A DNA stretch of 54,969 nt from Pseudomonadota bacterium. GTDB lineage: Bacteria; Pseudomonadota; Gammaproteobacteria; Burkholderiales; Rhodocyclaceae. The notes beneath the pieces were generated by a model. The model was not told the DNA's origin. It did not search any database and saw only the letters and a list, made by a program, of their open reading frames with translations. Positions 8,216-15,853 of the stretch are shown here, one piece after another (positions within the stretch are counted from its first letter, which is position 1; every line of letters starts with the position of its first letter). The DNA is taken from assembly GCA_026399515.1 (NCBI GenBank), contig JAPLQT010000081.1:3704-58672 (forward strand). Direction: 5' to 3'. A program made the translations under genes and the position numbers.

Positions 8216-9340
8216 ATGATGCACAGGGACGTCGAACTTGCCGATCTATTGCCCGGGCTGGTGACCTTGCGGCGCGACCTGCACGCCCATCCCGAGCTGG
8301 CTTTTACCGAGCACCGCACGGCCGGCATAGTGGCCAGGGCCCTGCGTGAGATGGGGCTTGAGGTGCATGAAGGTTTGGGCGGCACCGGCGTGGTCGGGGT
8401 GTTGCGCCATGGCACCGGCACACGCTCCGTCGGCCTGCGCGCCGACATGGATGCCTTGCCCATCGGCGAACAAAGCGGCGTGGCGCACGCCAGCACGCGG
8501 CCCGGCATTCACCACGGCTGCGGCCATGACGGCCATACCGCAATGCTGCTGGGCGCGGCACGTCAGTTGGTGCGCACACGCGGTTTTGAGGGCACGGTGA
8601 ATTTTATTTTCCAGCCCGCGGAAGAAGGCCATGGCGGTGCGCGCGCCATGATAGACGATGGGTTGTTTGAGCGTTTCCCGTGTGACACGGTGTATGCGCT
8701 GCATAACTGGCCGGACCTGCCGCTGGGCAGCGCGCAAACCCGGCCCGGCGCCATCATGGCGGCGGCCGACCGGTTTGACATCACGGTGCGCGGGCGAGGC
8801 GGCCACGCGGCGCAGCCGCAGCACACACCCGACGCGATACTTGCGGCAAGCTCGCTCGTCACGCAGCTGCACACCATCGTCTCGCGGCGTATAGATCCGG
8901 GCCAGTCGGCGGTGCTGTCGGTCACGCGCATTGAAGGCGGCCAGTCGCATAACGTGCTGCCGCCCAGCGTGGGCCTGACGGGCACGGTGCGCAGTTTCGA
9001 CGCCGCCACGCAAGACCGTATCGAGGCCGCGTTGCGGCAGACCGCGGCAGGCGTTGCGATGGCCACCACGATCAACAGCGCGCCTGAGGCCGGTCTGGCG
9101 CTACAGGCCGCCACGGATGCCGGCCTGCAAGCCAGCGTGGCGGCGCACCCGGCTTTCACTTCGGAAGACTTCAGTTTCATGCTACAGCAGCGCCCCGGCG
9201 CCTACCTCTGGTTGGGCCAGGGCAGCAGTGATGAAAGCAGTGTTTCGCTACACCATCCGCGTTATGACTTTAACGATGCGGCGCTGGGCCTGGGCGTGCG
9301 CTGGTTCTGCGCCGTCGCTGAACTGGCGCTAAAACCTTAA
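8216..9340 (+). CDS. M20 family amidohydrolase (hippurate hydrolase / N-acyl amino acid hydrolase type)
   Basis: The 374-residue metallopeptidase-fold enzyme hydrolyses N-acyl amino acids in its family. Family signatures are clear: RRDLHAHPELAF, ADMDALPI, the metal site GCGHDGHTAML, QPAEEGHGGARAMIDDGLF, LHNWP and GGHAAQPQ, then SEDFSFML and YDFND near the C-terminus. ATG 8216 (ATGATG) precedes the first conserved helix; an upstream in-frame start at 8180 adds 12 unconserved residues. It is somewhat shorter than usual. The strand and loop between the dimerisation domain and SEDF, and the loop before YDFND, are both trimmed. It stands alone, facing the Lrp operon tail to tail. Confidence 0.9.
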   Translation: MMHRDVELADLLPGLVTLRRDLHAHPELAFTEHRTAGIVARALREMGLEVHEGLGGTGVVGVLRHGTGTRSVGLRADMDALPIGEQSGVAHASTRPGIHHGCGHDGHTAMLLGAARQLVRTRGFEGTVNFIFQPAEEGHGGARAMIDDGLFERFPCDTVYALHNWPDLPLGSAQTRPGAIMAAADRFDITVRGRGGHAAQPQHTPDAILAASSLVTQLHTIVSRRIDPGQSAVLSVTRIEGGQSHNVLPPSVGLTGTVRSFDAATQDRIEAALRQTAAGVAMATTINSAPEAGLALQAATDAGLQASVAAHPAFTSEDFSFMLQQRPGAYLWLGQGSSDESSVSLHHPRYDFNDAALGLGVRWFCAVAELALKP

Positions 9341-9443
9341 GCCGCCGGTGGTCCGAGGGGCGTGCAGCGCCGTGATTGCGGCGTTCACGTTCTTGAGGAA
9401 CATCTTGATGTGGTTCGGCAATTGAAGTACCTCAACATCACCA

Positions 9444-9944
9444 TCACTCCCAGCGTTTATGGGTCGCGATGATGCCCAGCGGATACTCGCGCCGGTGCAG
9501 CGGCTGGCGCAGGACGATCCGGCTGGCGAAGCGCTCGATGCCGATGTCGTCTGTCAGCATCTTTTCCATCAGCGCCTGAAAATATCCGATGCCAGGCGCC
9601 ACAATCTTCAGCAGGTAATCGTAGCCGCCGTTGACGTTGTAGCACTCGACGATCTCCTCGTACTTTCCGGCAGCTTCCTCGAATTTTCGGAAATCATGCG
9701 GTCGGTGGTTGCTGATGGTGACCTCCGAGAACACGATGACGTATTCCCCCAGCTTTTCCAGCTCGATGTCGGCGCCGTAGCCGCGGATCAGCCCAATCTT
9801 CTGTAGCCGCTTGGTGCGCAGGAGACACGGACTGGGGCTGAGCCCCACCGACTCGGCCAGGTCGACATTCGAGCAGCGCCCGTCGCGCTGGAGACGCACG
9901 AGGATCTTGATGTCGAACCGGTCGAGCGCAACTGCTGATCTCAT
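9444..9944 (-). CDS. Lrp/AsnC family transcriptional regulator
   Basis: At 166 residues this is a standard Lrp protein. The N-terminal helix-turn-helix (LDRFDIKILVRLQRDGRCSN, then LAESVGLSPSPCLLRTKRLQ) is followed by an effector-binding RAM/ACT-like domain with the loop NVNGGYDYLLKIVA. It lies 15 bp after the aminotransferase gene on the same strand and probably senses the amino acid degraded by this cluster. No Shine-Dalgarno sequence precedes the ATG, but a TATAAT hexamer ends 7 bp before it, so a leaderless transcript from its own promoter is possible. Confidence 0.92.
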   Translation of the reverse strand: MRSAVALDRFDIKILVRLQRDGRCSNVDLAESVGLSPSPCLLRTKRLQKIGLIRGYGADIELEKLGEYVIVFSEVTISNHRPHDFRKFEEAAGKYEEIVECYNVNGGYDYLLKIVAPGIGYFQALMEKMLTDDIGIERFASRIVLRQPLHRREYPLGIIATHKRWE

Positions 9945-9950
9945 GGGGCA

Positions 9951-9956
9951 ATTATA
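9951..9956 (-). promoter_or_regulatory. Candidate -10 box for a leaderless Lrp transcript
   Basis: Minus-strand TATAAT lies at 9956-9951. Transcription would be expected to begin about 7 nt further on, at the A of the Lrp start codon (9944). The -35 region is poor at a 17-bp spacing. TTGACA is present but abuts the -10 and cannot serve as the -35. This is a match to consensus only. Confidence 0.35.
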
Positions 9957-9959
9957 CTG

Positions 9960-11318
9960 TCAAGTCGATCCCGGCGACTTGCACTGCACCTCGGTGAGCG
10001 ATTCGTCGAGCGCCTCGACGACCATGCCGGCCTGCTCCGCCGACAGCACCAACGGCGGACGTATCTTGAGCACGTTGTGGCCCTGGGCACAGGCGCTGAG
10101 CAGCACGCCCTTGTCGCGCATCAGGTTGACCACCTGGCTGGTAAGGCTGCGGTCAGGCGCCCGCGTCGTGCGGTTCGACACGAGCTCCACGCCGACGAAG
10201 AGTCCTGCCCCCCGCACGTCGCCGATGGCCTCGTGCTTCGCGGCGAGCCTGGCGATGCCATCGAGCAGCACCTTGCCGACCTTGGCTGCATGCGGCACCA
10301 GCCGGTCCCGCTCGATGGTCTCCAGCACCGCCAGGGCCGCTGCGCACGAGACCGTGTTGCCGGCAAAGGTGTTGAAGTAGCGGGAGTGCTTGCCGAATTC
10401 CGCCAGGGCGTCGGCTGTTGCGAGCAAGCCCGCGATGGGCTGGCCGTTGCCCATCGGCTTGCCCAGGGTGACGATGTCGGGAGCGAGGCCGTGGCGCTGG
10501 AAGCCCCACATGTGCTCGCCGGTGCGGCCGAAGCCGGGCTGCACCTCGTCGGCGATGAACAGGCCGCCAGCGAGCTTGATCGCCTCGACCGCGCCCTTCA
10601 GGAAGCCCGCAGGTTCGGGCAGGATGCCGTCGCTGGTAAAGAGCGAATCGACGATCAGTGCCGCCGGCTTGATGCCGTGGCGCTGTAGGTCGGCGATGGC
10701 CGCCTCGACGTCGCGCGTGAAGCGCTCGCCAAGGTCAGCCCCTTCGGCGTGGTACAGGCGCGGCGCCGGCACCAGGCGAACGTGCGGGCCGAGGTCGACG
10801 GTCATGCCCAGCGATGGCGAGAACTGCGACACGGCGTCGGTGATGCCGTGGTAGGCCGTGTCGGTGACGATCACGCCCTTGCCGCCCGTGCGCACCTTGG
10901 CGATGCGATAGGCCAGGTCGTTGGCCTCGCTGCCGGTGCAGGTCAGCATCAAATGGGCGAGGTCCGTGCCGGGCACACTGGCGAGCAGGCGCTCTGCCAG
11001 CTCAAGAATGGTGTCATGGAGGTAGCGCGTGTTGGTCGCGAGCGTCTGCACCTGGCGGCAAATCGCCTCGGTGACCGCAGGATGGCAGTGTCCGAGCGAG
11101 GTGACATTGTTGTAGGCGTCCAGGTAGCGGCGGCCTTGCGGGTCGATCAGCCACACACCATCGCCGCGCACGATGTGCAGCGGGTGTTCGTACATCAGCC
11201 GGTAGGCCGGGCCGAGCAGCGCATTGCGCCGCGCAATCATGGCCTCAGTGGCAGGTCCGACGTTGGCGCGGCCGGGGATATAGGCGTTGACCATGTTGAA
11301 GTCAGCGGTGGTTTTCAT
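9960..11318 (-). CDS. Class III aminotransferase-fold enzyme, probable phospho-lyase
   Basis: The 452-residue fold-type I PLP enzyme resembles ethanolamine-phosphate and 5-phosphohydroxylysine phospho-lyases (AGXT2L family). It has the small-domain start RRYLDAYNNVTSLGHCHPAV, LTCTGSEANDLAYRIA, the cofactor aspartate in FIADEVQPGFGRTG, the Schiff-base lysine in TLGKPMGNGQPIAG (about residue 286) and a YFNTFAGN motif. ATG 11318 overlaps the kinase stop by 4 bp and follows GGAG at a good distance; an in-frame start at 11885 lies inside the kinase gene and is spurious. The pairing with an APH-type kinase suggests phosphorylation of a hydroxyl amino acid followed by phosphate elimination. A plain aminotransferase remains possible. 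Confidence 0.88.
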   Translation of the reverse strand: MKTTADFNMVNAYIPGRANVGPATEAMIARRNALLGPAYRLMYEHPLHIVRGDGVWLIDPQGRRYLDAYNNVTSLGHCHPAVTEAICRQVQTLATNTRYLHDTILELAERLLASVPGTDLAHLMLTCTGSEANDLAYRIAKVRTGGKGVIVTDTAYHGITDAVSQFSPSLGMTVDLGPHVRLVPAPRLYHAEGADLGERFTRDVEAAIADLQRHGIKPAALIVDSLFTSDGILPEPAGFLKGAVEAIKLAGGLFIADEVQPGFGRTGEHMWGFQRHGLAPDIVTLGKPMGNGQPIAGLLATADALAEFGKHSRYFNTFAGNTVSCAAALAVLETIERDRLVPHAAKVGKVLLDGIARLAAKHEAIGDVRGAGLFVGVELVSNRTTRAPDRSLTSQVVNLMRDKGVLLSACAQGHNVLKIRPPLVLSAEQAGMVVEALDESLTEVQCKSPGST

Positions 11319-12418
11319 GAGGAGGCTCCGTTTCGTTTTGGGGTCAATAAGCGGTCGCGCGCTTCGTGGCGGGAGAGCTCTGCCATCTGCGACAGCCCCT
11401 CCCAGGCCGCGGGGTTGTGGCGCATGATGTAGGCGCGGTTTTCGGGGTAGCGCAGGACGCGCCACTCCGAGATCAAGGCCGTGACGAGGTGGCGCGTCGC
11501 CATGAGGTCGGCGACGATGTCCTGCTCCAGGTCGGTCAGAGGCAGGACGGACTGGTAGGCGTCGACGAACTGCGCCGCTCCCTCGAACGGGTCGGCGTTG
11601 CCGGTCATGTGGAAGGCGGCAGCCGTCGCCACCTCGCCGACCAGTGGTGCATGGAGCATGTCGCCGAAGTCGATGATGCCGGTGATGCGCACCTGGTCGT
11701 GCGGTGCGACCAGCACGTTGTAGAGGTGATAGTCGTTGTGGATCACCTGCGCCCTCAGGGACGCGAGGCGGGGCAGCACATGGTCGGTGAAGCGCGTCAT
11801 GAACGACTGCGCCAGCGCGCGGCGTGGTCCTTCGACCAGGCTGCCCATCTGGACGGTCAGCCGGTGCGCGGCCGACACATTCCACAGCAGGTCGTGCTTA
11901 GCCGCAGGGTGCGTGAAGCCTTGCAGGGCGAGGTTCAGTTCGGCCAGTCCCCGGCCCATCGCCACGCGCTGCGCGGCGGTGCGCGGCGTCTCCCGGATCT
12001 GGATGCCTTCCAGGTAGGTGAGCATGCGCACCGAGGTCCGGGCGCCGTCGGTGAGCACCACGGTGTCACGCGTTCGTCCGTCCAGCGTCCGCACCACGCG
12101 GGGGACGGGCTGGCTGGGCGAGGTATGGGCGATGTGCTCAAGAGCGGCGATCTGGAAATCGACCAGCGGCACCGGCTCGGAGGGGTTGCTGATCTTGAAC
12201 ACGTAGCGCGTGCCGTCGGCGGTTTCCACGGCGCAGTTCTGGTCGCGCTCGCCGGCCAGCGGTTTGACGCTGCCGTCGATGCCGTAGAGGCGCGCCACCA
12301 GCGCCTGTACCTCGGCTGGCGCCAAGTCGGGCGCTGCGGTGCTCAGCGCCGCAGCCTCGGTCGGACACCCATCAGGCGTCACCCCCTGGGTCCCAGGGTT
12401 GGAGTTCAGGCCGAGCAT
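11315..12418 (-). CDS. APH-family small-molecule kinase (hydroxylysine-kinase-like)
   Basis: The 367-residue protein has the aminoglycoside-phosphotransferase fold. It shows an N-lobe with GERDQNCAVETADGTRYVFKIS, the catalytic loop VIHNDYHLYNVLV and the metal-binding GIIDFGDM, and it resembles bacterial relatives of hydroxylysine kinase (HYKK/AGPHD1). ATG 12418 shares a base with the stop of the upstream HAD remnant (TGATG), which favours this start over an in-frame codon at 12496. Together with the overlapping class III enzyme it would phosphorylate a hydroxylated amino acid before elimination. Hydroxylysine is the best-known substrate of such a pair, but the substrate here is inferred. Confidence 0.82.
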   Translation of the reverse strand: MLGLNSNPGTQGVTPDGCPTEAAALSTAAPDLAPAEVQALVARLYGIDGSVKPLAGERDQNCAVETADGTRYVFKISNPSEPVPLVDFQIAALEHIAHTSPSQPVPRVVRTLDGRTRDTVVLTDGARTSVRMLTYLEGIQIRETPRTAAQRVAMGRGLAELNLALQGFTHPAAKHDLLWNVSAAHRLTVQMGSLVEGPRRALAQSFMTRFTDHVLPRLASLRAQVIHNDYHLYNVLVAPHDQVRITGIIDFGDMLHAPLVGEVATAAAFHMTGNADPFEGAAQFVDAYQSVLPLTDLEQDIVADLMATRHLVTALISEWRVLRYPENRAYIMRHNPAAWEGLSQMAELSRHEARDRLLTPKRNGASS

Positions 12419-12528
12419 CAGAGTCCGAGCAGTGCAGGAAGCTGACGAATGTCGGTCAAGCGGCTCACGCCGTATTCGCTCGACGTGCCGTAACAATCGA
12501 AGCTGATAAATTTTGGTTTAAATACCAT
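12418..12528 (-). pseudogene. Internally deleted HAD dehalogenase-like gene (36 codons left)
   Basis: The remnant reads MVFKPKFISFDCYGT and then SSEYGVSRLTDIRQLPALLG plus a final L. The first part aligns with the start of the intact HAD protein at 30600 (FRPKYITFDCYGTL, with the nucleophilic Asp). The second aligns with its last 22 residues (SSSYYSYHEIKDIGGLPAIV and GL). About 185 codons between them are missing without breaking the frame. Its TGA overlaps the kinase ATG, so it may persist as a translated leader for the kinase. It cannot be catalytic because the cap and most of the core are absent. Confidence 0.8.
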
Positions 12529-13423
12529 GGGTCTACGCACTGCGTTGAGATGGAACAAGTCTAGCGTTGTCCGCCTTGCAGGAGATGCCATATCGCAGCG
12601 GCACCCAAGCAGATTCTTTGTCAATCCGGAGGGGGCCTGGCATTCTTGGTGGTGTTGTTCGGGGGGAGCTGAACCACACTACTTGGGTCGAATTGGGCAC
12701 GCTCCAGGCGCGGAGAATCACCTGATTGGCCGCTTTTTTCGGCTCCAAAAGGTCAAGTTCTCCACCCATGAGACGGTGGCTGTGTTCCCGTTCCAGCCGA
12801 TCCTATGCCTCACATCGCGGCAGCGCTGAAGCGGCAATGCCGTGATGACCTCTCGCTCATCAAAAACCTGCTGGAACACGAGTGGCAGTTCATCATGCCC
12901 GATCGTCCGATCTCACTTGTGCTTCAGTTCAAACTTAACCACGGCGCCATGGCTGTCGTCACAGCACCTTTACAAAATATGGGTATCCGTATTTCGTGAT
13001 TGATATGCCGAAAACATTGCGCTTTGCAACATTTAGCGGCAATTGTTGAGGGGCGTCAGTTTTGCTGGCTGACTCAGTTGCGCCCGTTGCCGTCGGTCAT
13101 GTCACTTGGGGTTCAACGGCTCCTATCCAAGAGGAGCGGTCGCCCAGGATGGGCTCTCGCGGACAGCAGGTCGGCCTAGGCGGCCACTGGCATCTTGGGT
13201 TCCTGGGTCAGTTTCAATTCAAGGAGCGCTCGGCCATCGGCTGTTTGGTCCTTGCGCGCTTCCCAAACAGCAAGGCATCAGTTCGGTCACGAATTGATCG
13301 TATAGAAGGGATCTTCTAGGTCATCGCCGGCAAGAAAGTCTCATCGCTAAACCGCGGGAGGCCTTTGGGCAGTATCCTTACGCCTTTGCTCCAGGACGGA
13401 ACGAATCCCGACCACCTGACCTC
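12529..13423. other. Long intergenic region between the kinase operon and hsdM
   Basis: These 895 bp separate the left-facing catabolic operon from the right-facing restriction locus. Short frames at 12805-12999 (+) and 13062-13319 (+) have no recognisable domain and no good start context. The only structure I can support is the 23-nt element at 12982-13004 with TTGC/GCAA half-sites beside it (TTGCAAAGCGCAA on the minus strand near 13025). The stretch may include the left boundary of the island. Confidence 0.5.
12982..13004 (-). promoter_or_regulatory. Operator-like 23-nt element, left copy
   Basis: On the minus strand this reads ATCAATCACG followed by AAATACGGATACC. It matches 22900-22922 on the plus strand at 21 of 23 bases, in inverted orientation. 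The core CGAAATACGGATACCC is an imperfect dyad of GntR type. The element lies about 450 bp upstream of the HAD remnant, pointing at the kinase operon. It could be a regulator site common to two catabolic operons or a relic of an island boundary. Confidence 0.5.
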
Positions 13424-15853
13424 ATGGCCATCAAGAAATCCGAGCTTTACTCCTCCCTCTGGGCATCCTGCGACGAACTACGCGGCGGCATGGATGCCAG
13501 CCAGTACAAGGACTACGTGCTGGTGATGCTGTTCATCAAGTACGTCAGCGACAAGTACGCCGACGTGCCTTTCGCGCCGATCCAGATTCCCAAGGGCGCC
13601 TCGTTCCGCGACATGGTGGCGCTGAAGGGCCAGCCGGACATCGGCGACCAGATCAACAAGAAGATCATCGGCCCGCTGGCCAACGCCAACAAACTGGCCG
13701 ACATGCCGGACTTCAACGATGCCACGAAGCTGGGCACCGGCAAGGAGATGGTGGATCGCCTAACCAACCTGATCGCCACCTTCGAGAACAAGGCCCTGGA
13801 CTTTTCGAAGAACCGTGCCGACGGCGACGACATCCTCGGCGACGCCTACGAATACCTGATGCGCCACTTCGCCACCGAGAGCGGCAAGAGCAAGGGCCAG
13901 TTCTACACTCCGGCGGAAGTGAGCCGCATCATGGCCAAGATCATCGGCATCGGCGGCGCCGGCACGACCAACAACACGACGGTGTACGACCCGACCTGCG
14001 GCTCGGGATCGCTGCTGCTCAAGGTAGGCCACGAGGCCAAGGCGGATGTCACCCTGTATGGCCAGGAAAAGGATGCGGCCACCAGCGGCCTGGCGCGCAT
14101 GAACATGATCCTGCACAACAACCCCGGTGCGCTGGTCATGCAGGGCAACACCCTGGCCGATCCGAAGTTCAAGGACGGTGAAGCGTTGAAGACCTTCGAC
14201 TACGTGGTCGCCAATCCGCCCTTTTCCGACAAGCGCTGGAGCAACGGCCTAGACCCGTTGCACGACGCCTTCGGCCGCTTCAAGACCTTCGGCGTCCCGC
14301 CCGCCAAGCAGGGCGACTATGCCTACCTGCTGCATATCGTCCGTTCCCTGAAGAGCACCGGCAAGGGCGCTTGCATCCTGCCCCACGGCGTGCTGTTCCG
14401 CGGCAACGCCGAAGCCGACATCCGCCGCAACCTGGTCAAGCGCGGTTACATCAAGGGCATCATCGGCCTGCCGGCCAACCTGTTCTATGGCACCGGCATC
14501 CCCGCCTGCATCGTCGTCATCGACAAGCAGGACGCCCAGGCCCGCAAGGGAATCTTCATGGTGGACGCAAGTGGGGGCTACATCAAGGACGGCCCCAAAA
14601 ACCGCCTGCGCGAGCAGGACCTCCACAAGATCGTGGATGTCTTCACCCGCCAGGACGAAGCCGACCCCAAATACGCGCGCCTGGTCGGCTTGGTCGAGAT
14701 CGAGAAGAACGACTACAACCTCAACCTGCCGCGTTACATCGACAGCAGTCAGAAGGAGGACAAGCAGGACATCGAGGGCCACCTGAAGGGCGGTATCCCG
14801 GTGGCGGATGTAGATGTAGACGCGGCGCTGTCGTCCTACTGGACCGTCTGCCCCAGTCTGCGGACAATGCTGTTCAAGGCTCTCAGTGACCCGTTGCGCC
14901 CCGGCTATCTCGATCTGGCCGTGGAAAAGTCCGCCATCAAAGGGATGATCTTCGACCATCCGGAGTTCGAGACCTTCATCGCCGACATCGACGCCCACTT
15001 TGCCGCCTGGCGCGACAAGAGCGCCGCGGTGTTGAAGACCCTGAAGCCGGGCTTTCATCCGAAGGAACTGATCGAGCAGATGTCCGAGAGCCTGCTCTAT
15101 TCGTTTGCCGGCAAGCCTTTGCTCGACCCCTACGGCATCTACCAGCACCTGATGGACTACTGGGCCGAGACCATGCAGGACGACTGCTACCTCATCGCCG
15201 CCGACGGCTGGAAGGCGGAAACCTACCGCGTCATCGAGACCGACAAGAAGGGCAAGGAGAAGGACAAGGGCTGGGCCTGCGACCTGCTACCCAAGCCCTT
15301 CATCGTCGCCCGCAATTTCGCCAAGGAGCAGGCGGCGATAGATCAATTGGCCGTCGACATGGAATCCACTTCCGCCAAGCTCGCCGAACTGGAAGAGGAA
15401 CAGGGCGGCGATGAAGGTGTGTTCTCCGGCTTCGACAAGATCAACGCCGCGGCGGTGAAGGAGCGCATTAAGGAAATAGGGCACGGCAAGGACCAGGAGG
15501 CCGCCGAGGAACTGGTCGTGCTGAAGCAATGGCTACAGCTTGCCGACGACGAGGGCGCGCTGAAGAGGAAGCTCAGGGCCGCCGAAGCCGACTTGGACAC
15601 CAAGGCTTACGCCCACTATCCCAAGCTCAGCGAGGTCGAGATCAAGACGCTGACGGTCGATGACAAATGGTTCACCGCTCTCGATGCCGCCATCCACGGC
15701 GAACTGGATCGCGTCAGCCAGTCCCTGACGCGGCGAGTCAAGGAACTCGCCGAGCGCTATGAGGCGCCGCTGCCAAGGCTCACCGAGCGCGTCGTCGAAC
15801 TGGAAGCGCGCGTGAACCGCCACCTGGAAGAGATGGGGTTCTCATGGAAGTGA
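13424..15853 (+). CDS. hsdM: Type I restriction-modification system, DNA methyltransferase subunit HsdM
   Basis: The 809-residue protein starts with the HsdM N-terminal helical domain (SSLWASCDELRGGMDASQYK, then DYVLVMLFIKYVSDKY). The N6-adenine methyltransferase core follows, with AdoMet motif DPTCGSGSLLLKVG near residue 190 and catalytic NPPF near 263. A long C-terminal extension of about 330 residues, partly coiled coil, makes it larger than the classic 500-residue HsdM and matches the long HsdM subfamily. It modifies adenine in the sequence chosen by HsdS and is also needed for restriction. The hsdS start overlaps its 3' end by 10 bp. Confidence 0.95.
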   Translation: MAIKKSELYSSLWASCDELRGGMDASQYKDYVLVMLFIKYVSDKYADVPFAPIQIPKGASFRDMVALKGQPDIGDQINKKIIGPLANANKLADMPDFNDATKLGTGKEMVDRLTNLIATFENKALDFSKNRADGDDILGDAYEYLMRHFATESGKSKGQFYTPAEVSRIMAKIIGIGGAGTTNNTTVYDPTCGSGSLLLKVGHEAKADVTLYGQEKDAATSGLARMNMILHNNPGALVMQGNTLADPKFKDGEALKTFDYVVANPPFSDKRWSNGLDPLHDAFGRFKTFGVPPAKQGDYAYLLHIVRSLKSTGKGACILPHGVLFRGNAEADIRRNLVKRGYIKGIIGLPANLFYGTGIPACIVVIDKQDAQARKGIFMVDASGGYIKDGPKNRLREQDLHKIVDVFTRQDEADPKYARLVGLVEIEKNDYNLNLPRYIDSSQKEDKQDIEGHLKGGIPVADVDVDAALSSYWTVCPSLRTMLFKALSDPLRPGYLDLAVEKSAIKGMIFDHPEFETFIADIDAHFAAWRDKSAAVLKTLKPGFHPKELIEQMSESLLYSFAGKPLLDPYGIYQHLMDYWAETMQDDCYLIAADGWKAETYRVIETDKKGKEKDKGWACDLLPKPFIVARNFAKEQAAIDQLAVDMESTSAKLAELEEEQGGDEGVFSGFDKINAAAVKERIKEIGHGKDQEAAEELVVLKQWLQLADDEGALKRKLRAAEADLDTKAYAHYPKLSEVEIKTLTVDDKWFTALDAAIHGELDRVSQSLTRRVKELAERYEAPLPRLTERVVELEARVNRHLEEMGFSWK

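Noticed and set aside
7915-8508. Minus-strand frame of 197 codons before the M20 gene
   Set aside because: Mostly antisense to the amidohydrolase and Arg/Pro/Ser-rich; no recognised domain.
12805-12999. Small plus-strand frame that could be a gene
   Set aside because: No family, no ribosome site, and it runs into the operator-like element.
14249-15148. Minus-strand frame of 299 codons within hsdM
   Set aside because: Antisense to a conserved methyltransferase and without family resemblance.
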